35,003 nucleotides of DNA from an uncultured Elioraea sp. (GCA_938010425.1 CALLUO010000097.1:1-35003); one strand, 5' to 3'; positions 25,185 to 33,738 are shown, counted from the stretch's first letter. Notes: generated from the letters alone by a model not told the origin. Translations and numbers: made by a program.

Positions 25185-26576
25185 ATGGATCCTGTCGTTC
25201 TCGGCGAGATCCTTGCTGTTCTCTTGTTCGTCGTCACCATCGGCACGTTGCTGGCGGGCTACCCGGTGGCTTTCACGCTGGGCGGCACGGCGGTGCTGTT
25301 CGCCGGCATCGGTTGGCTGGTCGGCGCCTTCAACCCGAGTTTCTTCGCGACCCTGGCTCCCCGCTATTTCGGCATCATGCAGTCCGAAACTCTGGTGGCG
25401 GTGCCGCTCTTTATCCTGATGGGGACGATCCTGGAGCGCACCAAAATCGCCGCTGCCCTGCTCACCACCATGGGCCAGTGCTTCGGGCCGTTGCGCGGGG
25501 GGCTTGCGGTTTCTGTCGTCGTCGTCGGCGGGCTTCTTGCCGCCTCTACCGGCGTGGTGGGGGCAACAGTGGTGACGATGGGGCTGATCAGCCTGCCCGC
25601 GATGCTGCGCGCCGGATACGACCCGCGGCTCGCCACGGGCACGATTTGCGCTGCTGGCACGCTGGGCCAGATCATTCCGCCCTCGACCATCCTGATCTTC
25701 GTCGCTGACTTTTTGCAGGGGGCAAATGCCGAGGCGCAAATGCGCAAAGGCAATTTCGCGCCCGATCCGGTTTCGGTGTCTGATTTGTTCGCGGGCGCGC
25801 TGCTGCCAGGGCTTCTCCTCGTTGGGCTTTATATCCTCTGGGTTGTGTTGGTGGCGAACATCCGGCGCGATGCCGCCCCGCCGATCCAGATGACGGAAGC
25901 CGAACAGGCTGGGCTCTGGGGGCGGATCCTCTCCTCGCTCATTCCGCCTCTGGTCCTCATCCTCGCCGTGCTCGGCTCCATTCTAGGCGGCATCGCCACG
26001 CCGACGGAAAGCGCCTCCGTCGGCGCGGTGGGCGCGGCGCTGCTCGCCCTCGTCCGCCGCGAATTAAGCGGGGCACGGCTGATCGAGGCGGCGGAAAGCA
26101 CGCTGAGGACCACGACCATGGTCTTTGTCATCCTATTCGGTGCCTCGCTCTTCTCGCTGGTGTTCCGCACGCTTGGTGGCGAGCTCCTAATCGAGGAGAC
26201 GCTGCACGCCCTGCCTGGCGGGCGGAATGCAGCCATCCTCGCCGCCATGGCGAGCATGTTCGTGCTCGGTTTCTTCCTCGACACGTTCGAGATCATCTTC
26301 ATCATCGTGCCGCTCACCGCGCCTGCTTTGCTGATGCTGGAGGTCGACCCGCTCTGGCTCGGGGTGATGATTGGGGTGAACCTGCAAACCTCCTTCCTCA
26401 CACCCCCTTTCGGCTTCGCGCTGTTCTATTTGCGCGGCGTAGCGGGACGCGAGGTGACGACGGGGGCGATCTATCGCGGTGCGCTTCCCTTCGTTGCGCT
26501 GCAGATTCTTTCACTCGGCCTGTTATGGCAGTTTCCGAGCCTCGCTACGTGGCTGCCGCGCGTGCTGTTTCAGTGA
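25185..26576 (+). CDS. TRAP transporter large permease (DctM family)
   Basis: This 463-residue protein with about 12 hydrophobic segments is the transport-forming subunit of a TRAP transporter. Family hallmarks are ESETLVAVPLFILMGTILER-like text (here QSETLVAVPLFILMGTILER), GGLAVSVVVVGGLLAASTGV, GTICAAGTLGQIIPPSTILI, GGIATPTESASVGAVGAALL and LQTSFLTPPFGFALFYLRGV. Insertion of residues around the third block (FLQGANAEAQMRKGNFAPDP) is characteristic of the mannitol/chloroaromatic-type subgroup. It starts three bases after dctQ, so the two are translationally linked. The RraA-like relic follows 19 bases downstream. The transported compound is unknown. Confidence 0.95.
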   Translation: MDPVVLGEILAVLLFVVTIGTLLAGYPVAFTLGGTAVLFAGIGWLVGAFNPSFFATLAPRYFGIMQSETLVAVPLFILMGTILERTKIAAALLTTMGQCFGPLRGGLAVSVVVVGGLLAASTGVVGATVVTMGLISLPAMLRAGYDPRLATGTICAAGTLGQIIPPSTILIFVADFLQGANAEAQMRKGNFAPDPVSVSDLFAGALLPGLLLVGLYILWVVLVANIRRDAAPPIQMTEAEQAGLWGRILSSLIPPLVLILAVLGSILGGIATPTESASVGAVGAALLALVRRELSGARLIEAAESTLRTTTMVFVILFGASLFSLVFRTLGGELLIEETLHALPGGRNAAILAAMASMFVLGFFLDTFEIIFIIVPLTAPALLMLEVDPLWLGVMIGVNLQTSFLTPPFGFALFYLRGVAGREVTTGAIYRGALPFVALQILSLGLLWQFPSLATWLPRVLFQ

Positions 26577-26595
26577 TTACTCGCAAGGGTCTTCG

Positions 26596-27300
26596 ATGAC
26601 GCTGCCACGCGCTTTGCGCGACACGCTCGCCGCTGTCACCACTGCCACGCTCACCACGGTTTTGCTGAAGAAGGGGCTGCGGCAGATTTGAATGCGTGGC
26701 CTACGCCCGCTTGCCGCGGGGCAGGGGCACGTGGTGGCCCCTGCCTTCACTCTGCGCTTCATTCCCGGCCGCGAAGACCTGGCCACGCCGGAGTCGTGGT
26801 CATCGCCGCGATCGACGCGCGCAGCGATTGAGGCGATGCCAGAGGGTGCGCTTGCCGTTGCGGGAACGGAAGGGATCACCGAGGCTGGAATTTTCGACGG
26901 CATCCTCTGCGCGCGCACGCGAAGGCGTGGCGTTGCGGGGCTCGTCACCAAAGGCGCGGTGCGCGATGCGGCCGGCGTGCGCGCGACAGGCCTGCCCGTC
27001 TGATGCGTGGCTGAGGCTGCGCCGCCTTCGGTCGCTGCGCTCACCTTCATCGGCTGGGAGGAGCCCATCGGCTGCGGCGGTGTGGCGGTGTTCCCGGGCG
27101 ATGTGGTGGTGGCGGACAAAGACGGGGCGGTGGTGATCCACCAAGCGCTGGTGGCGGAGGTGACGCGCGAGGCCGAGGCACAGGAGAAGCTCGAGGCCTG
27201 GAACATGCGCGAGGTGGAGCGCGGCGTGCTCTTGCCGGGGCTCTATCCGCCGGATGCGGCAACGCGCGCCCGCTACGAAAAGGAAAGGAGCTCGGCAGGG
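26596..27300 (+). pseudogene. RraA-like (aldolase/regulator family) gene with two in-frame TGA codons and lost stop
   Basis: One continuous frame encodes an RraA-family protein: MTLPRALRDTLAAVTTATLT, LKKGLRQI, TGA, MRGLRPLAAGQGHVVAPAFT, EDLATPESWSSPRSTRAAIE, RGVAGLVTKGAVRDAAGV, TGLPV, TGA, then PPSVAALTFIGWEEPIGCGG and VAVFPGDVVVADKDGAV. The stops are at codon 32 (26689-26691) and codon 136 (27001-27003). From memory of the family both positions usually hold an aromatic residue, the second nearly always Trp (GLPVW), so each fits TGG to TGA. The protein end (about 27300) has no stop and the frame runs on antisense into the next gene to 27702. The family includes RNase E regulators and oxaloacetate/HMG aldolases. 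It follows dctM closely, so it was part of that operon. Confidence 0.78.
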
Positions 27301-27356
27301 TGGCCTGGGGGACCCGCAGGTCCACCCGCTCCCCCCTGCAACGTTCAGTCGCGACG

Positions 27357-29309
27357 CTACGTCGCAAGCTCCGGAATATTCCGAAACAGATCCAACGCCT
27401 CCGGGTTGGCCAAAGCCTCGACATTCTTCACGGGGCGCCCGTGCACCACATCGCGCACCGCAAGCTCGGTGATCTTGCCCGACCGTGTGCGCGGAATGTC
27501 TGCCACCTGGATGATCTTCGCCGGCACATGCCTCGGCGAGGCATTCTCGCGGAGGACGCGGCGGATTCGATCGCGCAACGCATCATCGAGCGCAACACCC
27601 TCCTTTAGCTTGACGAACAGCACGACTCGCACATCGTTTTCCCACTCCTGGCCGATCACCAACGCCTCCAGGATCTCCGGCAGACGCTCGACCTGGCGAT
27701 AAATCTCCGCCGTTCCGATGCGCACGCCACCTGGGTTTAACACAGCGTCAGAACGGCCTGTGATGACGAGCCCCACCGTTCCATCCTCGTGCTCGATGAG
27801 CTCGCACCAATCGCCGTGATGCCAAACGCCCGGGAAGCGCTCGAAATAGGCCGCACGGTAGCGGGAGCCATCCGGATCGTTCCAGAACATCACCGGCATA
27901 GACGGGAAGGGTTTGAGGCAGACGAGCTCTCCCTTCCGCCCTCGGACCGGATTCCCCGCCTCGTCGAACACCTCGACCGCACACCCCAAAGCGCGGGTGG
28001 ACAGCTCACCCCGCCGCACGGGCCCCGTAGGATCGCCGAGCGCAAAGCAGCCGACGATGTCCGTCCCACCCGAAATGGAGAAGAGCGCGAGGTCGGGCTT
28101 GATCGCGCGATAGACATAGTCAAACGCCTCTGGCGCAAGCGGGCTTCCAGTCGAGAACATGGTGTGCAGAGCAGACAGATCGTGCGTTGCCCGCGGCTCC
28201 AGCCCGGCCTTGGCGAGGGAATCAATGTACTTTGCCGAGGTGCCGAACATCGTCATCCGCTCGCGCTCGGCGAGATCGAACAGGGCGGCAGGCGAAGGGT
28301 GAAACGGGTTGCCGTCGAACTGGAGAAGAGTGGCGCCCGCCATGAGCCCCGACACCTGCCAGTTCCACATCATCCACCCGAGCGTGGTGTAATAGAAAAG
28401 CCGGTCATCCGGCTTGAGGTCGCCGTGCAAAAGGTGCTCGCAGGCATGCTTGAGCAGCACGCCCACCGCGCCGTGTACGATGCACTTCGGCTTCCCCGTG
28501 GTCCCCGACGAGTAGAGGATATAGAGCGGGTGGTTCCCCGGAAGGCGGGTGAAGGAGAGTGGGGCGGTGCGGTCGACAAACTCGTCCCACGCGACAGCGT
28601 TGGGCAGTGCGAGCGCCTCCTGATCGCCGATGAAGGGGACGATGACGACCCGGCGGACGGTGGGCAGAGCGGCGATGATCTCGCGCAGCTTGGAAGCGAG
28701 GCGGAACATCTTGCCGCCGTAATGGTATCCGTCGGCCGCAACGAGCACGACGGGCTCGATCTGGCCGAAACGGTCCAGCACGCCGGCGGGGCCGAAATCC
28801 GGGCTGCAAGAGGACCAGATGCCGCCGGCAGCATTGGTGCCGAGGAAGGCGGCCACCGCGTGCGGGATGTTGGGCAGAATCCCCACCACCCGGTCAGCGA
28901 CGGCGAGGCCCAAGCCGCGCAGCCCGGCCGCGAAGCCGGCCACTTCCGCCCTCAGATCATCGCGCGACCAAGCGATCCGTCGTCCGTCCTCGCCGCTGAA
29001 CACGATCGCCTCGCGACTGCCCACATGGCGCAGGATGCTTTCGGCGTAGCAAAGGTGGGAGTTGGGGAAGAAACGCGCGCCGGGCATGGCCTCTGGGTTC
29101 TCGACCACGCACGCGCCGCGCTCCCCGATCAGCCCGGCGAAGTCCCAAAGCGCGGTCCAGAACCCTGCCATGTCGTCGATCGACCAGCGCCACAGCGACG
29201 GTAAATCCTGAAGGTCGAGACCGCGCACGGTTCGCACCCAGGCGCGGAAGGCGGTGAGATTGGCCGCCGCCACCCGCTCGGGGCTCGGCCGCCAGAGGAT
29301 CTCGCTCAT
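27357..29309 (-). CDS. Acetoacetate-CoA ligase (acetoacetyl-CoA synthetase)
   Basis: This 650-residue adenylate-forming enzyme activates acetoacetate to acetoacetyl-CoA with ATP, feeding ketone-body or polyhydroxybutyrate metabolism in the cytoplasm. The AMP-binding P-loop is LYILYSSGTTGKPKCIVHGA. Further features are GWMMWNWQVSGLMAGATLLQ, ISGGTDIVGCFALGDPTGPV, WHHGDWCE and GRSDAVLNPGGVRIGTAEIY, with a final HVPAKIIQVADIPRTRSGKI including the catalytic lysine. Length and the N-terminal ILWRPSPERVAAANLTAFRA match the family. The start is ATG 29309, ten bases after GGGAGGG; the longer frame to 29429 is unlikely. It is convergent with the RraA-like relic. Intact. Confidence 0.95.
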   Translation of the reverse strand: MSEILWRPSPERVAAANLTAFRAWVRTVRGLDLQDLPSLWRWSIDDMAGFWTALWDFAGLIGERGACVVENPEAMPGARFFPNSHLCYAESILRHVGSREAIVFSGEDGRRIAWSRDDLRAEVAGFAAGLRGLGLAVADRVVGILPNIPHAVAAFLGTNAAGGIWSSCSPDFGPAGVLDRFGQIEPVVLVAADGYHYGGKMFRLASKLREIIAALPTVRRVVIVPFIGDQEALALPNAVAWDEFVDRTAPLSFTRLPGNHPLYILYSSGTTGKPKCIVHGAVGVLLKHACEHLLHGDLKPDDRLFYYTTLGWMMWNWQVSGLMAGATLLQFDGNPFHPSPAALFDLAERERMTMFGTSAKYIDSLAKAGLEPRATHDLSALHTMFSTGSPLAPEAFDYVYRAIKPDLALFSISGGTDIVGCFALGDPTGPVRRGELSTRALGCAVEVFDEAGNPVRGRKGELVCLKPFPSMPVMFWNDPDGSRYRAAYFERFPGVWHHGDWCELIEHEDGTVGLVITGRSDAVLNPGGVRIGTAEIYRQVERLPEILEALVIGQEWENDVRVVLFVKLKEGVALDDALRDRIRRVLRENASPRHVPAKIIQVADIPRTRSGKITELAVRDVVHGRPVKNVEALANPEALDLFRNIPELAT

Positions 29310-29421
29310 CGGCACACGTCCCTCCCTGATCGGGACGGCATGATCGCGGCACACGTCCGTACCAGCAAGCCGGGCCTTGCGGGCCGCCAAGCAGCTAGGT
29401 AAGAAGCGCCACTCGGCAGCT

Positions 29422-29497
29422 GGGGCCATAGCTCAGTTGGGAGAGCGCGTGAATGGCATTCACGAGGTCAGGGGTTCGACTCCCCTTGGCTCCACCA
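29422..29497 (+). tRNA. tRNA-Ala (anticodon GGC)
   Basis: A full cloverleaf starts at GGGGCCA and ends TGGCTCC, discriminator A and encoded CCA (29495-29497). The D-arm has AGCTCAGTTGGGAGAGC, the anticodon stem is CGTGA/TCACG with loop ATGGCAT, and the T-arm has GGGGTTCGACTCCCC. Anticodon GGC reads GCC and GCU. The region right after it is the fragment-rich part of the window, but I see no integrase or duplicated 3' end to mark an integration site. Confidence 0.97.
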
Positions 29498-30104
29498 GCA
29501 TTCTCTCCCTTGCGCCACCGTCCATTTCTGCGCGCTCTTTAGGCGCGGGGCGCGCTACGACCGAGCACGCAAGGCATCCTTGCTCGCCTTCGATCAAACG
29601 CAGCGGGCGTGCTTTCGCACCGGATAACAGGGCTGCCGTGCGGGATTTTGGAGGTTGGCCAGGCCAGAACAAGCGAGCGCAACAGGCGGAGGACCATCAC
29701 CCGCGACAGGCTCAGCTGTGGCACACTGCGCCCGTGCCGCGCAAAACAGGCCAGAGCCGCTCAAACTTTGCGCACATCGCTGCCGGTGCAAGAAGGCGCA
29801 ACGATCCACGGGCTCTGCAACCGGCGCCGATCGCGCGCGGAAAGGGCAGCACGATGTTTGTTGCCACGCGCCCGGGCGGGCGTTCTGTCTTCCCCCGAGC
29901 TCGTTGGGGATTAGGCTGGGAGAAAAGAGGGACGAGCAGGACCACGGTGTGGTAGCGCGCGGTCTTGGCAGGCGGGGCAGCGGCGGCAGCAATACGCTCC
30001 GCGCCGGCAATCGCTTAGGCCCGCGAGGTGACCCTTTCGCGCCAATCCATCGTCGTGCTGTTTCGCGCTGCCATGGCTGTGCAGGAAGCGGACGGTGCCA
30101 AAGC
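29498..30104. other. Gene-poor stretch after tRNA-Ala
   Basis: These 607 bases contain no gene or fragment I can support on either strand. Open frames are Arg/Pro/Ala-rich and have no family-like motifs. No inverted repeats, RNA genes or transposase remnants are evident. It separates the tRNA from the tauA relic and is probably fully degraded coding DNA. Confidence 0.4.
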
Positions 30105-30612
30105 GACCGCATCACCTGGTGCATGTTCACCGCCAGGGCGGAGGTGATCCGCGCTATGACACCGGGCGACGTCAAGATTGGAGACGTCGGCTTTTGCCCA
30201 GTCGCAGCGGTGATCGCGCAGGGATTGCATAGAAAGCTCCTCTGGTTCCTCACCGACATCGCTGCTGCGGAAGCGCTCGTCGTCCGCCATGGCGCGGGCA
30301 TCAGCGCACCGCAGGAGCTGCGCGGCAAGCGCGTCGGCGTTCTGTTCGTTTTGACCACACCCGACCATCTCCTGTTTGCTCTTGAGCAAGGTCGGCATCC
30401 CGTCGAACGCGTTGCGCATCCTCGTCGATCGCACATGGTGGCGGCAGACCGAGGAGTTCTTGCACGATGATACGCGGAGCTTGCGCACATACGACGCGGA
30501 GGGCGCGGCAAACCCGGCTGCTTGGGCTGAAGGCACGGGAAGCGTGACGGTCACCGCCGGCATCACAGGCGCGAAGCCGGAGGAGGTGCTGGCCATGCTG
30601 AGCCTCTATCGG
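30105..30612 (+). pseudogene. TauA-like ABC substrate-binding protein fragments
   Basis: The first part reads DRITWCMFTARAEVIRAMTP, GDVKIGDVGFCPVAAVIAQG, AAAEALVVRHGAGISAPQEL and RGKRVGVLFVLTTPDHLLFA. This matches the taurine/aliphatic-sulfonate binding protein family, where GDVQIG and ALVVR segments are typical. Around 30384 the reading shifts frame to VGIPSNALRIL. It then jumps, by deletion, to DAEGAANPAAWAEGTGSVTV and TAGITGAKPEEVLAMLSLYR, the C-terminal helix region. The signal peptide, the N-terminus and the hinge segment are missing. The ABC ATPase relic follows at once, so this was a sulfonate-type uptake operon. The substrate cannot be fixed from fragments. Confidence 0.65.
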
Positions 30613-30619
30613 TGTGCAT

Positions 30620-31045
30620 ATCGCGGTGTCGTCTTCCAAAGGCACGCCCTCCTGCCCTGGTTCAGCGCGGGGAGAAGGTGGCGTGCGTCCCGTTGCTCGC
30701 CGTCATAGCGCGGGCAAAGCAACGTCGCCTCCCGAAACAACTTGGCTTCGTCGAAACTCGCCTTCGTCGGGCTGGCTGGGCTTGCCTATCGGCCGGTGTG
30801 GACGCTGTCGGGCGGGCAGCAGAGACGGGGCAGTGTCGCGCGGGCGCTCGCGGCCAACCCGCTGGTCCTGCTGGTGGATGAGCCCTTCGCGGCACTCGAT
30901 GCGCTGCCCGGCAAGGCGATGCAGGAGCATCTGCTCGACATGTGGGCGGCCTTGAACAAAACCGTGTTCTTCATCACCCACGCTTTCGCGGCTGCCCTGC
31001 GCGAGCAGGGCGGCATCGACGTTGGCCTTCCCCAGGAGGAACGGG
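30620..31045 (+). pseudogene. TauB-like ABC transporter ATPase fragments
   Basis: Fragments of a nitrate/sulfonate-type ABC ATPase are seen in at least two frames. The Q-loop region GVVFQRHALLPW (about 30629) is followed, after a shift, by KLAFVGLAGLAYRPVWTLSG and GQQRRGSVARALAANPLVLL (signature, with the usual QQQRV altered), then VDEPFAALDALPGKAMQEHL (Walker B and D-loop) and KTVFFITHAF (H-loop His). The Walker A motif and the N-terminal 80 or so residues are gone; the sequence passes almost directly from the TauA C-terminus into the Q-loop. No permease (TauC) is recognisable. It cannot encode a working ATPase. Confidence 0.7.
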
Positions 31046-31049
31046 CTTT

Positions 31050-31510
31050 ACCCTTTTCCTCAGCGAGGCGGAGATTTTTGCGCCGCTCTGCCCCCCTCAT
31101 CGTGGTCTGCCGGCATTTGCCGACCAGGGCCATGACGTGAAAGGTGGAGGTTCATCTGCTGCGTCTTGTGCGCGCTGACTGCCGCCTTGCAGCGCCGCGG
31201 CGGCACCGTCCTCTCGTCTTCGCGCATCGAACAGATCGAGCTAAGAGCCGGCGGCGGCTTTCGCCTGCACGGTGCCGAGCGCAACATCGCTGCCAGTAAG
31301 GTCGTGCTCGCGGCTGGGCCCAGCAACCGCAAACCTTGCGCCAGAGCTCAAACTGATCGCGCCGCTTGCGCCAAAGCGCGGTCACGTCATGGTCACTGCC
31401 CCGCCTGCCGCGCCTGCTTCCTCTGCCGACGGTCTCGCTTTGCCAATCAGAGGGGGCGGTGTGCTGATTGGGAAATCGAGGGAGGACCAGCCTGAACATG
31501 ACCGCGTACG
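31050..31510 (+). pseudogene. FAD-dependent oxidoreductase fragment (DadA/glycine-oxidase-like)
   Basis: Pieces in several frames combine to LFLSEAEIFAPLC and PAFADQGHDV, then TAALQRRGGTVLSSSRIEQI and AERNIAASKVVLAAGP, then LAPELKLIAPLAPKRGHVMV and ADGLALPIRGGGVLIGKSRE. This order is that of the substrate-domain half of D-amino-acid dehydrogenase/sarcosine-oxidase-like flavoproteins, including the ARGHVLVT-type strand before the C-terminal FAD segment. The N-terminal GxGxxG dinucleotide fold and the C-terminus are missing. It lies between the TauB relic and a TctC relic, all on the same strand. Confidence 0.55.
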
Positions 31511-31550
31511 CCCCGACTTTCTGGCGGCGGAGGCACGGCGTCAGACGTCG

Positions 31551-31726
31551 TTGCCGCCCTGGCCGTGGCAGCGAGCGCGTTCATGCGGTTGGAGGCGCAG
31601 CGCGAGAGGTTTCGTCTGCTCGGCAGCGACTTCGTCGACCTCACAGGCGAGGCGCTCGCCCAGTTCATCGCTGCCGAAAGCGCGCGCTGGCGCGCGGTGA
31701 TCCGGGCAGCTGACGTCCGCCTCTGA
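31551..31726 (+). pseudogene. TctC/Bug-family periplasmic receptor C-terminal fragment
   Basis: The frame reads AASAFMRLEAQRERFRLLGS, DFVDLTGEALAQFIAAESAR and WRAVIRAADVRL with a TGA at 31724-31726. This is the C-terminal tail of tripartite tricarboxylate receptor (TctC/Bug) proteins, which typically end in a LGxDxxxxTPExFxxFIxxExxRWxxVIxxAG pattern. Only about 55 residues are left and nothing of the body precedes it; the FAD oxidoreductase relic abuts directly. The 130 bases from here to cydX show nothing I can support. Confidence 0.55.
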
Positions 31727-31855
31727 CGCCGAGCAGGATCTGCGAGCCGCGGGCGATCAGGCAAGCGGGCGCCGTTTTCTCTTCGCGCATCATGCCGCCA
31801 TGGTCGTCGCAGCGGTCAGCGCCGCCTTGGCGGTGGCAAGCAGCCACCCAAACGG

Positions 31856-31975
31856 TCAGCGGCGTGTCGCCGCCTCGCGCGCGCGATCGTCCTCCATCAT
31901 CTCGAACCACATCGCGTTCAGCACAGCGAAGGCAGCCGCCAGCGGCATGCCGAGAAGCCAAGCGGAATACCACAT
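31856..31975 (-). CDS. cydX: Cytochrome bd oxidase small subunit CydX
   Basis: This 39-residue single-pass membrane peptide begins MWYSAWLLGMPLAAAFAVLN and continues AMWFEMMEDD, the CydX/YbgT pattern: MWY start, small helix, NAMWxE, then a charged tail. CydX stabilises the haem groups of the CydAB complex in the inner membrane. The start is ATG 31975, 20 bases after the cydB stop, with GGAGACCGACCG in front. It is the only apparently intact member of the operon within the window, but with cydA and cydB broken it has no partner and is probably not functional. Confidence 0.85.
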   Translation of the reverse strand: MWYSAWLLGMPLAAAFAVLNAMWFEMMEDDRAREAATRR

Positions 31976-31995
31976 CGGTCGGTCTCCGTGTCTGC

Positions 31996-33153
31996 TCAGT
32001 AGTCGTGCCCTGGCTCGCGGCGAACCTCTTCTTCCGTCACCTTGCCCCATAGCACGCGGTACACCCAGGCGGTGTAGGCGAGCACGATGGGCAGGAAGGT
32101 CACCGTCACCACCAGCACGATGAACAGACTCTGATGCGATGCGAGGACGAACTATCCCACACAGTGAGGCTTGATCGCGGGTCGATCGAGACGAGGGCAA
32201 CAGGAAGGGGAACATCGCGATCCCCACGCTGGAGATGACGCCGAAGATGGAGAGGCCAGAGACGATGACGGGCAGCCCCTTGAGCCGAAGGCGCAAGCCT
32301 GCCCAGCGAGCAGAGCGCAGATCAGCCCCATCGCCGGAGCCAACAGAAGCCAGGGCCGGGCGGCTTAGGTGTCGAACCAGGCCCCGGCAGCAACCTTCAC
32401 CTCCTTCAGCAGCGGGTTGGAGGGCCCGTCCGTCACCACCTCCGAGACGATGCGATAGCCGTCGACGAAGGCCCACAGCAGCACGCCACCGAGAGCATAC
32501 AGCGCGAAGGTGACAAGCGCCGCCTGCGCGCCAATGCGGCGCCCGCGGTCGGCCACCACGCCGTCCGCCTTCAGCGCAAGCCAGGCACCGCCGTGCATCG
32601 CCAGCATGGCGACCGAAAGCAAGCCACACATCAACGCGAAAGGATTGAGCAGCCCGAAGAACGAGCCCTCGTAGAATGAGCGCAGATCGTCATCGAGGCG
32701 GAACGGCATCCCCTGCAGCACATTGCCGACCGCAACCCCGAAGATCAGCGCCGGCACGAAGCCGCCGACGAAGAGCGCCCAGTCCCACCGCTCGCGCCAG
32801 GCGGGCTCGTCGCGCTTGCTGCGGTACTTGAACGCGACGGGGCGGAGGATGAGGGCTGCGAGCACGACGAACATCGCAAGATAGAAGCCGGAGAAGGAGA
32901 CGGCGTAGAGCGGAGGCCAAGCGGCGAAGATCGCGCCCCCGCCGAGGATGAACCACACCTGGTTACCTTCCCACACCGGGCCCACGGTGTTGATCGCGAC
33001 CCGCCGTTCGACATCCGTCCGGCCGACGAAGGGCAGCAGCATGCCGACCCCCATGTCGAACCCGTCCGTTGCGGCGAAGCCGATCAAGAGCACGCCCACC
33101 AGCACCCACCAGATGAGGCGAAGAGTCTCGTAGTCGATCAGCGTATGAAGCGT
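31996..33153 (-). pseudogene. cydB: cydB (cytochrome bd ubiquinol oxidase subunit II), multiply broken
   Basis: Almost the whole CydB sequence can be read in pieces. It begins LIDYETLRLIWWVLVGVLLI with no ATG, GTG or TTG at the expected position; ACG stands at 33151-33153 where an ATG would fit. An open stretch (33105-32368) includes DGFDMGVGMLLPFVGRTDVE, GNQVWFILGGGAIFAAWPPL and GSFFGLLNPFALMCGLLSVA, then AWFDT followed by TAA (32365-32367). In frame after the stop is AARPWLLLAPAMGLICALLA. Shifts then lead to GLSIFGVISSVGIAMFPFLL and to SLTVWDSSSSH. A 5-bp duplication (32134-32143) precedes the true end, VTFLPIVLAYTAWVYRVLWG to TGA at 31996. Subunit II forms the oxidase with CydA; this copy cannot be made. 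Confidence 0.9.
32134..32143. repeat. 5-bp tandem duplication causing a cydB frameshift
   Basis: ATGCGATGCG is a direct doubling of ATGCG. Removing one copy restores the minus-strand reading SSSSHQSLFIVLVVTVTFLP, as expected for CydB. This is a clean replication-slippage type lesion. Confidence 0.85.
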
Positions 33154-33162
33154 TATGCCACG

Positions 33163-33738
33163 TCACTCCGCTGCGACGACACCGCGCAGCCCTGCAGGCT
33201 TGGCGGATGGAATGTGGCTTGGTCCGACCACATCGGCAGAAGCGGGCGGCCCTTTGCGGATGGCGCGGACCATCAGCCCAACCTCGATCAGCGCGAGCAC
33301 AGTGTAGAAGGCGACGAAGCCGGCAAGCGTGAGCGCCACCTCCCAGATGCCCAAGGTGGAGATGGCGACCGCGGTCGGCAGCACGCCTTTGATGATCTAG
33401 GGCTGGCGGCCGACTTCAGCGACGAACCAGCCGGCTTCGGCGGCGATCCACGGCAAGGGGATCGACCACACGGCCGCCCACAAGAGCCAGCGATGGCGAT
33501 CGAGCCTCTGGCGGCTGGCAAGCCAAAAGAACACTGCGAACAGCAGGATAAAGTAGAACCCCAAGCCCGCCATCAGCCGGAACATCCAGAACAGCCAACC
33601 CAAGGGCGGAACAAGGTCCCACGCCGCGCGCTGGATGTGTTCGGCGGTGGCCAAAAGCGAGTCGTCGACATGGCGCTTGAGTAAGAAAGCGTAGCCCAGC
33701 GACCGGCCGTTCTGGTCGAACGCGTCACGAACGACGGA
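33163..33738 (-). pseudogene. cydA: cydA (cytochrome bd subunit I), C-terminal part only, with nonsense codon
   Basis: Only about the last 190 residues of CydA remain: RDAFDQNGRSLGYAFLLKRH, QRAAWDLVPPLGWLFWMFRL, MAGLGFYFILLFAVFFWLAS, WSIPLPWIAAEAGWFVAEVG, RQP, TAG (33397-33399), IIKGVLPTAVAISTLGIW and ALTLAGFVAFYTVLALIEVG. The family has PW before the xxGEVLPT block, so the TAG replaces a tryptophan (TGG to TAG). The N-terminal half, with the haem ligands and Q-loop of the oxidase, is gone. The remaining part is joined directly to the cydC relic at about 33738. Its TGA stop (33163-33165) lies just before the cydB start. Confidence 0.9.

Noticed and set aside
26596-27300. Genome-wide reading of TGA as tryptophan
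   Set aside because: TGA ends many intact genes here, including prfC, lysC, ruvX, map, grxC and cydX, at the expected lengths and in ATGA overlaps, so TGA is a stop in this organism.
27789-29204. 471-codon open frame opposite acetoacetate-CoA ligase
   Set aside because: Composition is Arg/Gly/His-rich and motif-free, while the opposite strand is a clear enzyme.
29422-31726. Integrative element inserted at tRNA-Ala
   Set aside because: No integrase, no repeated tRNA 3' end and no phage or conjugation genes; the fragments are ordinary transport and metabolic genes.
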